The translations under genes were made by a program, and so were the position numbers. Under the pieces are notes generated by a model. The model saw only the letters and a list, made by a program, of their open reading frames with translations, made no database searches and had not been told where the DNA came from. From Flavobacteriales bacterium UBA2104 (GTDB taxonomy: Bacteria; Bacteroidota; Bacteroidia; Flavobacteriales_D; Crocinitomicaceae), in assembly GCA_002331485.1 (NCBI GenBank), contig DCYS01000002.1:62001-126000 (forward strand): a stretch of 64,000 nt of DNA. The letters are read 5' to 3'. This document shows positions 34,950 through 43,210 of the stretch, one piece after another; position 1 is the stretch's first letter; the number at the start of each line of letters is the position of its first letter.

Positions 34950-35610
34950 ATGATATTAGTTTTGCTTCAAGTTCAAGAGCCTTTGGCAATAACACCTCGT
35001 CTTCTAATTTTGCGTGAACTTTTAGGTTGTTCTCGAGAATCGATAGTTGATTCAATAACATTGATATTGGATGAAGCTGCTTATATTCAACGTCAGAATT
35101 TAAAACTTTCCGCATTGCGGTTAGATCTTGTTCTGTATCCGTATGTTCGTCGAGGAAATGATTCAATGATGGACTTCCTTGTAGAATTTGAATGCTTTCA
35201 ACTATAGAAACCTCTTTATTGGCCTTTAGTAAATACTCAATATATCTGAATACTGTATTTTCCTCATGTTCAATATGACTAGTTAGATGGTTTTTGTAGT
35301 CTTTAAAGAATAGATATAAAATATGGAATAGTCGATATTCAGGAAATTTGTTGTGCACATGAATGAGCTGTTGCTCTATTTCAGGTAGTTTTTTTGAGAG
35401 GTATACTTCGTGACTTGAGCGAAGATATTTTAAGATCATTTCAGTAGAAAACTTATCATATTTTCTTGCTTCAAAAAGTTCGGGACGTTTAATGTCCTCT
35501 ACAACAGATTGAGCTAATTCCATTGCTTCAGGGAGCTCTATTTTGTCGATCGAGAAAAAGCCAAGAATAGACTTGATCTCTTCATTTGAATTTCTTTCCA
35601 GGTTTTGCAT
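34948..35610 (-). CDS. hemerythrin-like di-iron protein (RIC/YtfE-like, no N-terminal ScdA domain)
   Basis: A 220-residue all-helical cytoplasmic protein. Iron-ligand-like residues recur in the hemerythrin order: SSHEVYL near residue 70, HIEHEENTVF near 115, NHFLDEHTDTEQDL near 155 and VHAKLEDEVLLPKA near 203. This spacing resembles the C-terminal domain of RIC (YtfE/ScdA), which repairs iron-sulfur clusters or handles nitric oxide. The ScdA N-terminal cysteine domain is missing; the N-terminus instead holds a short helical segment. The assignment rests on His/Glu spacing only. The gene is alone and ends within the terminator of its convergent neighbour. Confidence 0.7.
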   Translation of the reverse strand: MQNLERNSNEEIKSILGFFSIDKIELPEAMELAQSVVEDIKRPELFEARKYDKFSTEMILKYLRSSHEVYLSKKLPEIEQQLIHVHNKFPEYRLFHILYLFFKDYKNHLTSHIEHEENTVFRYIEYLLKANKEVSIVESIQILQGSPSLNHFLDEHTDTEQDLTAMRKVLNSDVEYKQLHPISMLLNQLSILENNLKVHAKLEDEVLLPKALELEAKLIS

Positions 35611-35762
35611 AACGAATCAATTTCTCTCAAAGTACGTTCATTTTTTACTAGATATCAATACCCTAAACTAGGTAACTTGAGTTTATTCGGATATGTTTTA
35701 GGTAAAATTACCTAAGCCCAAGATGCCGTTTATCAGTATGTTAGCAGCAAAATATTTTGATT

Positions 35763-37835
35763 ATGCGATTTACACTACTTATGATGCTCATGTTTGTGTT
35801 CAACTTAAATGCTCAGCATACAATAATTCCCAATGAAGGTAATTTCGAACTCCTGGAGTCAAAAAGTCTCTTTTTGGAAGATGGAAAGATTCGGGTGAAA
35901 AATCCTGAAATGCAATATCGATCTACAACTTTACCTTTCGAATGTACAACTGAAGATGTGACTTTTGATATTGAAATTGACGCGAAAGATCTTTCCGTCT
36001 ATAAAAGAATGGCTTTTACTCTATATCTCAATAGTGACGAATACCTTTTTTTCTATGTTAGTACAAAGGGTAGTGTTTTTGCAAAACATTTTAAACAAGA
36101 AAAAATATGGGAACAGTTGGCGGATTGGGACCCTATAGAGAATAAGCTAACAAGTCCCAAAATTCCACTAAAAATAGTAAAGAAGGGCAAAAAGATTGAA
36201 GTATATGTCAATGGAAACCGTGAGCTTAAGTATAAGACAGATGGAGGGAGGATTAACGTGATTGCCATAAACCAAGCTGTAGACGAAGGGTTAGACTGGA
36301 CAATCGAAAAATGGACATCCTCAACACCAATGAAATATAAATCGGTGAAGAAAATGAATGCCGAATTAACCGAAAAGCCAACAAAACTCAGTTTAAATGT
36401 GAATACAACGGGTATGGCCGAATTGAATCCTCAGATCACAGGTGATGGTCAGGCTTTATTCTTTACTCGAAAATATGAAGTAGCCAAGGATGATACGGAT
36501 GATAAGGCCATGGTTGCGCTAAAAGGTAAAAATGGTGAATGGGAAAAAGCTATCATTCTTCCAAGTCCGATCAACAAATCAGGAATAAGTACAAGTACAG
36601 TATCCCCAGGAATCGATGGTTCTCGAATCTACATAAATGGAATGCGAGGAGCTCAAAGTGACAAATATGGTATCTCGATGTCTACTATTGAAGGAGGAAA
36701 GTTTACTTACCCTGAACCGTATGAGATCAAGAAATGGACAAATAAGGCATCGTCAAGAACAAGAAAATTATCAAATGATGAACAGATCCTGATCTGTGCA
36801 TTCAACGATGGTGAGTCGAATGGTCAATTGGATTTGTATGTGTCATTTAGAGAAGAAAAATTATTGAGAACTATTTTCACTGAGCCCATCAATTTAGGTC
36901 CGATTATTAATACAGGAGCATCAGAAAACTTTGGGTTCCTTGCTGCTGATAATAAGACACTTTACTTCTCTTCTTCAGGTCATCATGGATATGGAAGCAG
37001 TGATATTTTCATGGCTAAAAGACTAGATGATACTTGGACAAATTGGTCAGAACCAGTTAATATGGGACCAATCATCAATTCTCTGGATTGGGATGGTTAT
37101 TTCAGCACGGACGCAGAAGGTAAATTAGGATTTATTGCAGGTACTCGAGATGGTCAGGACTTTTCAGATGTTTATCAAGTGCCGCTTTTTAAAGAAACTC
37201 AACCTGATCCAGTGATCATCGTTAAAGGAAAGGTTCTAGATCAAAAGACGAATGAACCAATAGATGCTGATATTTTCTTTCGTCCGATCAACATTAAAGA
37301 AGGTGAGGCTAAAACGATCCGTTCGGATAAAAAGACAGGAGCCTTCACAGCGATTTTTCAGAAAGGTTATAACTACGAGGTCGTATCTGAAAAGAAGGGA
37401 TATTTCCCTATTTCCGAATACCTAAAACTTGATAGTTTGGAGGATTTTGCTTCGATCGAGAAGAATCTTTACCTGAAAAAAATTGAAAAGGGGGAAGTTA
37501 TCAGGCTGAACAATATCTTTTTTGATTTCGGAAAGGCATCTCTTAAAGAAGAGTCATTTTATGAATTGGATAGACTATACAATCTAATGTCTAAAAATGG
37601 TAAGATGCAAATTGAGATCGGAGGGCACACGGATAATGTTGGTTCTGCTGATTATAACAAAAAACTTTCCAACGAAAGAGCTGAAGCCGTTGTGAACTAT
37701 CTCGTTAAAAAAGGTATAGAAAAAGGTAGATTGACGTTTAATGGATATGGTCCTGATAAGCCTGTTGCGACCAACGAAACTGAAGAGGGTAGAGCATTGA
37801 ATAGACGAGTTGAATTTAAGATCGTATCAAATTAA
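35763..37835 (+). CDS. multidomain OmpA/PD40 envelope protein
   Basis: About 690 residues. A signal peptide ends at LNAQ (about residue 18). Residues 20-205 form a jelly-roll-like beta domain. Residues about 220-475 carry PD40/WD40-like propeller blades (LNPQITGDGQALFFTR, TLYFSSSGHHGYGSSDIFMAKR). Then comes a carboxypeptidase-regulatory-like domain (VKGKVLDQKTNEPIDADI, about 490-570). The C-terminal OmpA domain (about 580-690) has IFFDFGKASLKEES, GHTDNVGSADYN and NRRVEFKI and should bind peptidoglycan. The layout recalls envelope-spanning proteins such as PorE of the T9SS, but the N-terminal domain differs. TTG at 35757 is an alternative start; I chose the ATG. Confidence 0.85.
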   Translation: MRFTLLMMLMFVFNLNAQHTIIPNEGNFELLESKSLFLEDGKIRVKNPEMQYRSTTLPFECTTEDVTFDIEIDAKDLSVYKRMAFTLYLNSDEYLFFYVSTKGSVFAKHFKQEKIWEQLADWDPIENKLTSPKIPLKIVKKGKKIEVYVNGNRELKYKTDGGRINVIAINQAVDEGLDWTIEKWTSSTPMKYKSVKKMNAELTEKPTKLSLNVNTTGMAELNPQITGDGQALFFTRKYEVAKDDTDDKAMVALKGKNGEWEKAIILPSPINKSGISTSTVSPGIDGSRIYINGMRGAQSDKYGISMSTIEGGKFTYPEPYEIKKWTNKASSRTRKLSNDEQILICAFNDGESNGQLDLYVSFREEKLLRTIFTEPINLGPIINTGASENFGFLAADNKTLYFSSSGHHGYGSSDIFMAKRLDDTWTNWSEPVNMGPIINSLDWDGYFSTDAEGKLGFIAGTRDGQDFSDVYQVPLFKETQPDPVIIVKGKVLDQKTNEPIDADIFFRPINIKEGEAKTIRSDKKTGAFTAIFQKGYNYEVVSEKKGYFPISEYLKLDSLEDFASIEKNLYLKKIEKGEVIRLNNIFFDFGKASLKEESFYELDRLYNLMSKNGKMQIEIGGHTDNVGSADYNKKLSNERAEAVVNYLVKKGIEKGRLTFNGYGPDKPVATNETEEGRALNRRVEFKIVSN

Positions 37836-37971
37836 TCTAGGCCTAACTAAACCAACTTATACTTCAAATAATGGAACGACAGAAAATGTCGTCCTGGGTA
37901 GTTATTGCCAAAATTTGTGTGCAGTGTAATGGTAAAATTTATATTTTTACCTGACTAGAGTACTCATATTC

Positions 37972-38619
37972 ATGGCACTAACTTTTAATACAGCGTATTT
38001 GGCAGATGATCACGAGATCGTGGCTAAAGGTGTTGCTGAGTTATTGATCAAAGTTATTCCCAATATTTCTGTTGAGATTTCCAAGAATGGAGAAGATCTT
38101 ATCCGTAAGGTTTTATCCGAAAAACCAGATCTTGTAATTCTAGATGTAGAAATGCCCGTTCGTGATGGGCTAGAAGCCTTGAAAGTATTACGTGGAAGAG
38201 GATATCGATTTCCTATACTTATGTTATCTATGGTTGAAGAGCAATCTGTTATTCAGAAAGCGATGGATCTCGGAGCTAATGGATACCTTCATAAAGACTG
38301 CTCAGAAAATGAATTAAAAGAGGCACTTGAAATGATCGCTGAAGATCAATTTTACCTCTCGAAAGAGGCAAAAAGTGCGATGCTTGGTTTGAAAAAAAAT
38401 GTCCGCTCTGAAGGACGTGACAATGCATATGGCATAACGAAGAGAGAATCCGAAGTGCTACAGTTGATCTGTGAAGGAATGACTTCTAAAGAAATTGGAG
38501 AAAGACTCTTTATAAGTGCCAGGACCGTAGAGTCTCACAAAGAGAATCTAATGCAAAAGCTGGATGTTAACTCTTCCTCAAAACTTGTTGCTAAAGCTCT
38601 AAAACAAAGAATTATTTAG
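37972..38619 (+). CDS. NarL/FixJ-type response regulator
   Basis: A 215-residue two-domain regulator. The receiver domain covers residues about 7-125, with the acidic pair Asp12/Asp13, the phospho-acceptor Asp58 (VILDVEMP) and Lys at HKDCSE near residue 108. The LuxR-type DNA-binding domain is at about 148-215 (TKRESEVLQLICEGMTSKEIGERLFISARTVESHK). The gene is 4 nt upstream of a HisKA_3 kinase with TPR repeats, so the two form a classic NarL-type pair. The signal and target genes cannot be read from the sequence. Confidence 0.95.
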   Translation: MALTFNTAYLADDHEIVAKGVAELLIKVIPNISVEISKNGEDLIRKVLSEKPDLVILDVEMPVRDGLEALKVLRGRGYRFPILMLSMVEEQSVIQKAMDLGANGYLHKDCSENELKEALEMIAEDQFYLSKEAKSAMLGLKKNVRSEGRDNAYGITKRESEVLQLICEGMTSKEIGERLFISARTVESHKENLMQKLDVNSSSKLVAKALKQRII

Positions 38620-38623
38620 TGAC

Positions 38624-40588
38624 ATGAATGTCAGGTTGATCATTTATATTGTCCTTTTGTTTGTCTCGAATTCAGCATTCTCGCAACAATCGAAAATTGA
38701 TAGCCTGATCAATGTAGTGAATGAAACAAAAGATGATTCATTAAAATACGACCTGGTCAATCGAATTAGTTTTACGTATATTTTTCGAGCCCCTGAGAAG
38801 TTTATGCCTTTCGCAAAAAAGCATTTAAAGTCAGCGAAAGAAGTAGACTTTAAAAATGGCATTGCCAACCTTTACAATAATATCGGTATTTACTATGATG
38901 TTCAGGGAATAAGAGATTCCTCAAAACTGTACTTTACAAAAGCGCTAAACTATAGTAAAAACAATCAACTCCACAATGTCCATTCAAAGTCACTCAATAA
39001 TTTGGGAATGTTTCATTGGAACAAGGGGGAATTTGAATCTGCCTTACCCTATTTCTTCGATGCTCTAGAATTATTAAATGAAACCGAGGAAGATGATGAG
39101 ATCCGGGAAAAGTTTATGTCAAAGTACAGAAGCAATATTGGTCTTATCTATCAAGAAATGAATCTTTTCGAAAAGGCAATTACTTCACATAAAATAGCGC
39201 TAGAAATTCGCGAGAGATATGATATTCGAGGAGAACTTCCTACTTCTTATACGAATTTGGGAATTTGTTACAGAAACTTGGGTATAAGGGATTCAGCGTT
39301 TTTCTATTTGAATAAAAGTAAGGACGTTGCCATTTCGGAGGGACTAGTTAAAGAGGAAAAAATAGCACACGACAACCTGGGAAATGTTTACCAAGATGCA
39401 GGTGAGACTTCGGAGGCTATTTTTCATTACAAAAGATCCATCGAATTGGGAGAGTCTGTTCCGAATACTGCTAATTCTGATATCATTACGTATGGGAACC
39501 TCATTCATCTCTACAATGATAATAACGACTGGAAGCAGAGTTTGATCGCAATTGAAAAAGCAGAATCTATATTAAAAGATGATCCCGATGCTAAAAAGTT
39601 TGGTAAAGATCTTTATAAAAATGGGGCGATTACTTATTTCAACATAGGAAATACGGAAAAAGGAGAAACTTATTTAAACCAGTTTTTAGCGATACAAGAT
39701 TCTACTTTTACAGAAGAGAATGCGAATTTACTCGCTGAGTACGAAGCCAAATTTGAAACACAAGAGAAAGAAAGACAGCTTTTAGCTGAACGAAATGTAT
39801 CTCAGCAAATGAGACTCGAAAATCTGGAGAAAGAAAAATCAATTACCAACCAGAAGAATTTGATTTACTTATTAATCATCGGGTTTTTGGTCCTTACTAT
39901 TGTAGGTTACCTAATCTACCGACGAAGACAGCAAAAGTTGAAAGCTGAAAAGCAACAGGCGCTACTTGATGCGAAAGAGGAGAATGCAAGAAATGTGATA
40001 ACAGCGCAAGAGAAGGAGAGGGAAATATTAGCTCGAGATCTGCATGATGGATTAGTTCAGGAAATCAGATTATTGAAGACAGAACTCGAAGATGTATCTG
40101 GTATTGAGAAAGAAGGCAAAGAAAAGTTGAATAAGCGAATAGTCAATTTAAAGCAAGACGCTAGAGATCTAGCATATGCGATAATGCCTACTGCGCTAAG
40201 AAAATCGGGTTTGATAGAAGCTTCGCGAGATCTTGTAAATAACAGCTTTTCAACTCATTCTATTTCTGGTGAGTTCTTTTCTGGTCAAGACCACATAGAT
40301 GTCTCAGAGCAGATAAAGACAAACGTTTATAGAATACTTCAAGAAGCTATTAATAATATCATTAAACATAGCGAAGCAAAAGAGGTACATGTCTCCATGA
40401 ATCAATTAAATAACATGCTGATCGTAACGATTGAAGACGATGGAAAGGGTTTTGACCCCAAACAAAACAATGATTCAATCGGTCTGAAAAGCATGGAAAG
40501 TCGTGCTTTATTGTTGGATGGATCATTAGATATTGATAGTAATTCTGAAGGCACTACAATTACGATTCGAGTACCTCTAAATAAATAA
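38624..40588 (+). CDS. TPR-repeat sensor histidine kinase of the HisKA_3 (NarX/LiaS/DegS) type
   Basis: A 654-residue protein. A signal peptide (residues 1-20, ending SQQ) precedes a periplasmic array of tetratricopeptide repeats (about 70-340: IANLYNNIGIYYD, KSLNNLGMFHWNKGEFESALPYF, TSYTNLGICYRNLG, AHDNLGNVYQDAGETSEAI). A coiled-coil region and one transmembrane helix near 410-430 follow. The H-box ARDLHDGLVQEI puts the phospho-acceptor at His474, and the ATPase has NNIIKHSEAKEV, DDGKGFDP and GLKSMESRA. The TPR-TM-HisKA_3 architecture is common in Bacteroidota. Its partner is the response regulator 4 nt upstream. Confidence 0.93.
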   Translation: MNVRLIIYIVLLFVSNSAFSQQSKIDSLINVVNETKDDSLKYDLVNRISFTYIFRAPEKFMPFAKKHLKSAKEVDFKNGIANLYNNIGIYYDVQGIRDSSKLYFTKALNYSKNNQLHNVHSKSLNNLGMFHWNKGEFESALPYFFDALELLNETEEDDEIREKFMSKYRSNIGLIYQEMNLFEKAITSHKIALEIRERYDIRGELPTSYTNLGICYRNLGIRDSAFFYLNKSKDVAISEGLVKEEKIAHDNLGNVYQDAGETSEAIFHYKRSIELGESVPNTANSDIITYGNLIHLYNDNNDWKQSLIAIEKAESILKDDPDAKKFGKDLYKNGAITYFNIGNTEKGETYLNQFLAIQDSTFTEENANLLAEYEAKFETQEKERQLLAERNVSQQMRLENLEKEKSITNQKNLIYLLIIGFLVLTIVGYLIYRRRQQKLKAEKQQALLDAKEENARNVITAQEKEREILARDLHDGLVQEIRLLKTELEDVSGIEKEGKEKLNKRIVNLKQDARDLAYAIMPTALRKSGLIEASRDLVNNSFSTHSISGEFFSGQDHIDVSEQIKTNVYRILQEAINNIIKHSEAKEVHVSMNQLNNMLIVTIEDDGKGFDPKQNNDSIGLKSMESRALLLDGSLDIDSNSEGTTITIRVPLNK

Positions 40589-40655
40589 TCCTACATTTAT
40601 TGTAACCTTTCTGTATTGACCTTCATCTAATGGGTAAATACTAAATTGAAATACA

Positions 40656-40994
40656 ATGAATTTAACAGCACTTTTAATTCCGATCGCATTGTTTGCCATG
40701 GTTTTTGGAATCGTTTACATTGTGATCACTGCAAGTCACCGTCAGAAGATCGCGATGATCGAGGCGGGAATGAATCCCAATGAAAAGAAGGATGATGAAA
40801 ATAGTCCCTGGAGTAGTGGATATCTATTTGTGTTTGTACCGTTGGGTATCATTATTGGAAATGTTTTAGCCTATTACACTGACTTCCTGGATGCAGGACA
40901 GTTTGGATTACTTGGGGCCTTCCTTTTTGGAGGAATTGGATTATTGATCGCCAAGTGGCAGAACGATAAGAAGAAACAGGAAGGTGGAAAGTAG
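40656..40994 (+). CDS. small membrane protein (DUF6249-like)
   Basis: A 112-residue protein with a helix at residues 5-27, a charged stretch (SHRQKIAMIEAGMNPNEKKDD), then two hydrophobic helices at about 55-75 and 82-99, and a lysine-rich tail. The IEAGMNP segment is typical of a family I recall as DUF6249, found in Bacteroidota next to ECF sigma factors. Its stop overlaps the start of the sigma factor gene by 11 nt, so translation is coupled and the two are likely to function together, for example in stress sensing (inference). Confidence 0.78.
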   Translation: MNLTALLIPIALFAMVFGIVYIVITASHRQKIAMIEAGMNPNEKKDDENSPWSSGYLFVFVPLGIIIGNVLAYYTDFLDAGQFGLLGAFLFGGIGLLIAKWQNDKKKQEGGK

Positions 40995-41544
40995 TCTGCA
41001 AGAACATACCGATGTAGTTCAGGCAGTATTGGCAGGAAAAAAACAACTCTTTTCTCAAATTATAGATGAGCATAAAGGCCTTGTTTATAGTATCCTGTTA
41101 AGGATGACGGATGATCATGAAGAAGCGAACGACCTTGCACAAGAAGTATTCGTGAAGGTGTATCAACAGTTAAAACAATTCAAAGGTAAGTCGAAACTAT
41201 CCACATGGATCTATAAGATTACTTATTTCCATGGGTTATCTCATCTGAGAAAACAAAAGCGGTGGGTCGGTGAGGAGTATTATTCGAATACAGAAAGTGA
41301 CGACAATATCGAAGAGTATATGGCGCTGGATGAAATGAAAGGACATGTTGCAGATTGTATCAACCGTTTGAAACCAATTGAACGCACCGCAATTACGTTA
41401 TTCTATCTTGACGAATTATCGGTAAAAGATGTTGCAGAGATCATGAGCATTTCAGAATCGTATGTGAAAGTAACGGTACATCGTGCAAAGAAGAACTTGA
41501 AAGGATTGATCAAAAAAGAATATTATGAAGGAGTCAGAAGATAA
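40984..41544 (+). CDS. ECF-type RNA polymerase sigma factor
   Basis: A 186-residue sigma-70 family protein. Region 2 spans about residues 25-95 (VYSILLRMTDDHEEANDLAQEVFVKVYQQL, STWIYKITYFHGLSHLRK) and region 4 about 125-180 (RLKPIERTAITLFYLDELSVKDVAEIMSISESYVKVTVHRAKKNL), the ECF layout without region 3. It begins at a GTG within the end of the upstream DUF6249-like gene and overlaps the next gene by 20 nt. The downstream small membrane protein is the obvious candidate for its anti-sigma factor, but has no zinc-binding anti-sigma motif. Confidence 0.93.
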   Translation: MESSLQEHTDVVQAVLAGKKQLFSQIIDEHKGLVYSILLRMTDDHEEANDLAQEVFVKVYQQLKQFKGKSKLSTWIYKITYFHGLSHLRKQKRWVGEEYYSNTESDDNIEEYMALDEMKGHVADCINRLKPIERTAITLFYLDELSVKDVAEIMSISESYVKVTVHRAKKNLKGLIKKEYYEGVRR

Positions 41545-41896
41545 AAACTGGAAAGAAGAGATCTTAAAGGACTTTGAGAAACCCACACATGCAGGTTTTA
41601 ATGATGAGGTGATGAGTATGATCGATGAACTTGAGAGCAAACCTGCTTTCAATCCGACTCCGCTGATCAGTGTTCGCCAATGGTTCTTTACTGCTGTAGT
41701 AGCTTCGATTATTATTTTGCTTGGCGTTTTTGTTCAATATAGGATTGAATTGGATTTTGGATATGTAGAAACGTATACTGAGAAGTTTATGCACTGGATC
41801 AATGCAAACATGGAGGTCCTGTGGGTAGCATTTGCATTAGTGGGTGTTTTCTTTGTATTTACATTGATGAATCAAAATAAGTTATCGATAAAATAA
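41525..41896 (+). CDS. small membrane protein, candidate anti-sigma factor
   Basis: A 123-residue protein with a soluble N-terminus of about 50 residues (KNWKEEILKDFEKPTHAGFNDEV) and two transmembrane helices (about 53-76 and 96-117). Its ATG lies 20 nt inside the sigma factor gene, so translation is coupled. The place and topology fit an anti-sigma factor that holds the sigma factor at the membrane, but the HxxxCxxC zinc motif of ZAS proteins is missing. It therefore stays a candidate on context alone. Confidence 0.65.
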   Translation: MKESEDKNWKEEILKDFEKPTHAGFNDEVMSMIDELESKPAFNPTPLISVRQWFFTAVVASIIILLGVFVQYRIELDFGYVETYTEKFMHWINANMEVLWVAFALVGVFFVFTLMNQNKLSIK

Positions 41897-41933
41897 GGTC
41901 CTGATTTAACCCAAATCTTCCCGAAAATCTGAT

Positions 41934-41941
41934 TAATTTTG
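41934..41941 (+). promoter_or_regulatory. -7 box TAATTTTG of purT
   Basis: An exact TAnnTTTG match, 18 nt before the chosen purT ATG at 41960 and overlapping the alternative start at 41939. A T-rich stretch but no exact TTG lies at the -33 position. Confidence 0.5.
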
Positions 41942-41959
41942 CCCCAAAATTCCATAACG

Positions 41960-43123
41960 ATGAAAAAGATATTACTGCTAGGATCAGGTGAATTAGGAAA
42001 AGAATTTGTAATTGCTGTAAAACGCTACGGACACACCGTAATTGCTGCAGATAGTTATGATAATGCACCAGCCATGCAAGTGGCAGATTCTTATGAGGTT
42101 TTCAGTATGTTAGATGGTGAAGCACTTCAAAAAGCAGTAGATAAACATCAACCAGATATCATCGTCCCAGAGATCGAAGCGATTCGCACCGAGAAGCTCT
42201 ATGAATTTGAAGAAAAAGGAATTCAAGTTGTTCCTTCGGCAAAAGCAACGAACTACACCATGAATCGTAAGAAGATTCGTGATCTGGCTGCAAAAGAATT
42301 AAATATCAGAACTGCAGAATATCGCTATGCGAAATCAGCTGAAGAACTGAAAGAGGCAGTAAATGAAATCGGGATGCCATGTGTTGTAAAACCATTAATG
42401 TCTTCTTCTGGAAAAGGGCAATCGGTCATCAAAACAGAAGCTGATATAGAAAAAGCATGGGATATTTCGCAAGCTAAGGGTCGTGGTGACGCCATGGAAG
42501 TTATCGTGGAAGCATTCATTGATTTTGAATTTGAGATCACACTTTTGACCGTTACTCAGAAAGACGGGAAAACTTTGTTCTGTCCACCGATTGGTCACCG
42601 TCAGGAACGTGGAGATTACCAGGAGAGCTGGCAGCCACAGCCGATGTCTGAAGGGCACTTGCAAACGGCTCAGGAAATGGCTGAAAAAGTTACCAAAGCT
42701 TTAGGGGGTGCTGGTATTTGGGGAGTTGAGTTCTTTATTGGAAAAGAAGCGGTTTACTTCTCAGAGTTATCACCTCGTCCACATGACACTGGAATGGTTA
42801 CATTGGCAGGAACGCAAAATTATACGGAATTTGAATTACATGCTCGTGCTGTTTTAGGTATGCCGATTCAAAAAGTGGCTCACCAGCGAAATGGTGCCAA
42901 TGCTGTCATACTTTCCGAACTTGAAGAAGAAAAAGTTCCTGAATATACAGGTATCGAAAAAGCATCTTCATACGAGAAATCGGACATTCGAATCTTTGGA
43001 AAACCCGTCACACGTAAGTACCGTCGAATGGGGATTGCATTTACGTATGATGAAATAGGTCCAAACATTGATGAATTGAGAAGAAAAGCTAAAGAGATCG
43101 CTGATTGCATTGAAGTGAGGTAG
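41960..43123 (+). CDS. purT: formate-dependent phosphoribosylglycinamide formyltransferase 2
   Basis: A 387-residue ATP-grasp enzyme from the start MKKILLLGSGELGKEF; seven extra codons from 41939 are unlikely because a -7 box overlaps them. It makes formylglycinamide ribonucleotide from GAR, formate and ATP, the third step of purine synthesis, without folate. VIAADSYDNAPAMQVAD and VVPEIEAIRTEKL are family motifs; CVVKPLMSSSGKGQSV is the ATP-grasp loop; GIWGVEFFIG and FSELSPRPHDTGMVTLA form the metal and active site. Length and motifs are normal. No other purine gene is near. Confidence 0.95.
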   Translation: MKKILLLGSGELGKEFVIAVKRYGHTVIAADSYDNAPAMQVADSYEVFSMLDGEALQKAVDKHQPDIIVPEIEAIRTEKLYEFEEKGIQVVPSAKATNYTMNRKKIRDLAAKELNIRTAEYRYAKSAEELKEAVNEIGMPCVVKPLMSSSGKGQSVIKTEADIEKAWDISQAKGRGDAMEVIVEAFIDFEFEITLLTVTQKDGKTLFCPPIGHRQERGDYQESWQPQPMSEGHLQTAQEMAEKVTKALGGAGIWGVEFFIGKEAVYFSELSPRPHDTGMVTLAGTQNYTEFELHARAVLGMPIQKVAHQRNGANAVILSELEEEKVPEYTGIEKASSYEKSDIRIFGKPVTRKYRRMGIAFTYDEIGPNIDELRRKAKEIADCIEVR

Positions 43124-43210
43124 GTCATCTTTTTGTCATTTTTGGACAGTAGTGAATCGCCAAATCACCCGTCTGCCAACAAATTAGTATATTGTCGAGC
43201 ATTCAAAACC

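Noticed and set aside
37873..37894. Hairpin ACGACA/TGTCGT after the OmpA/PD40 gene as a terminator
   Set aside because: The 6-bp stem has no following T-run in either direction, so intrinsic termination is not supported.
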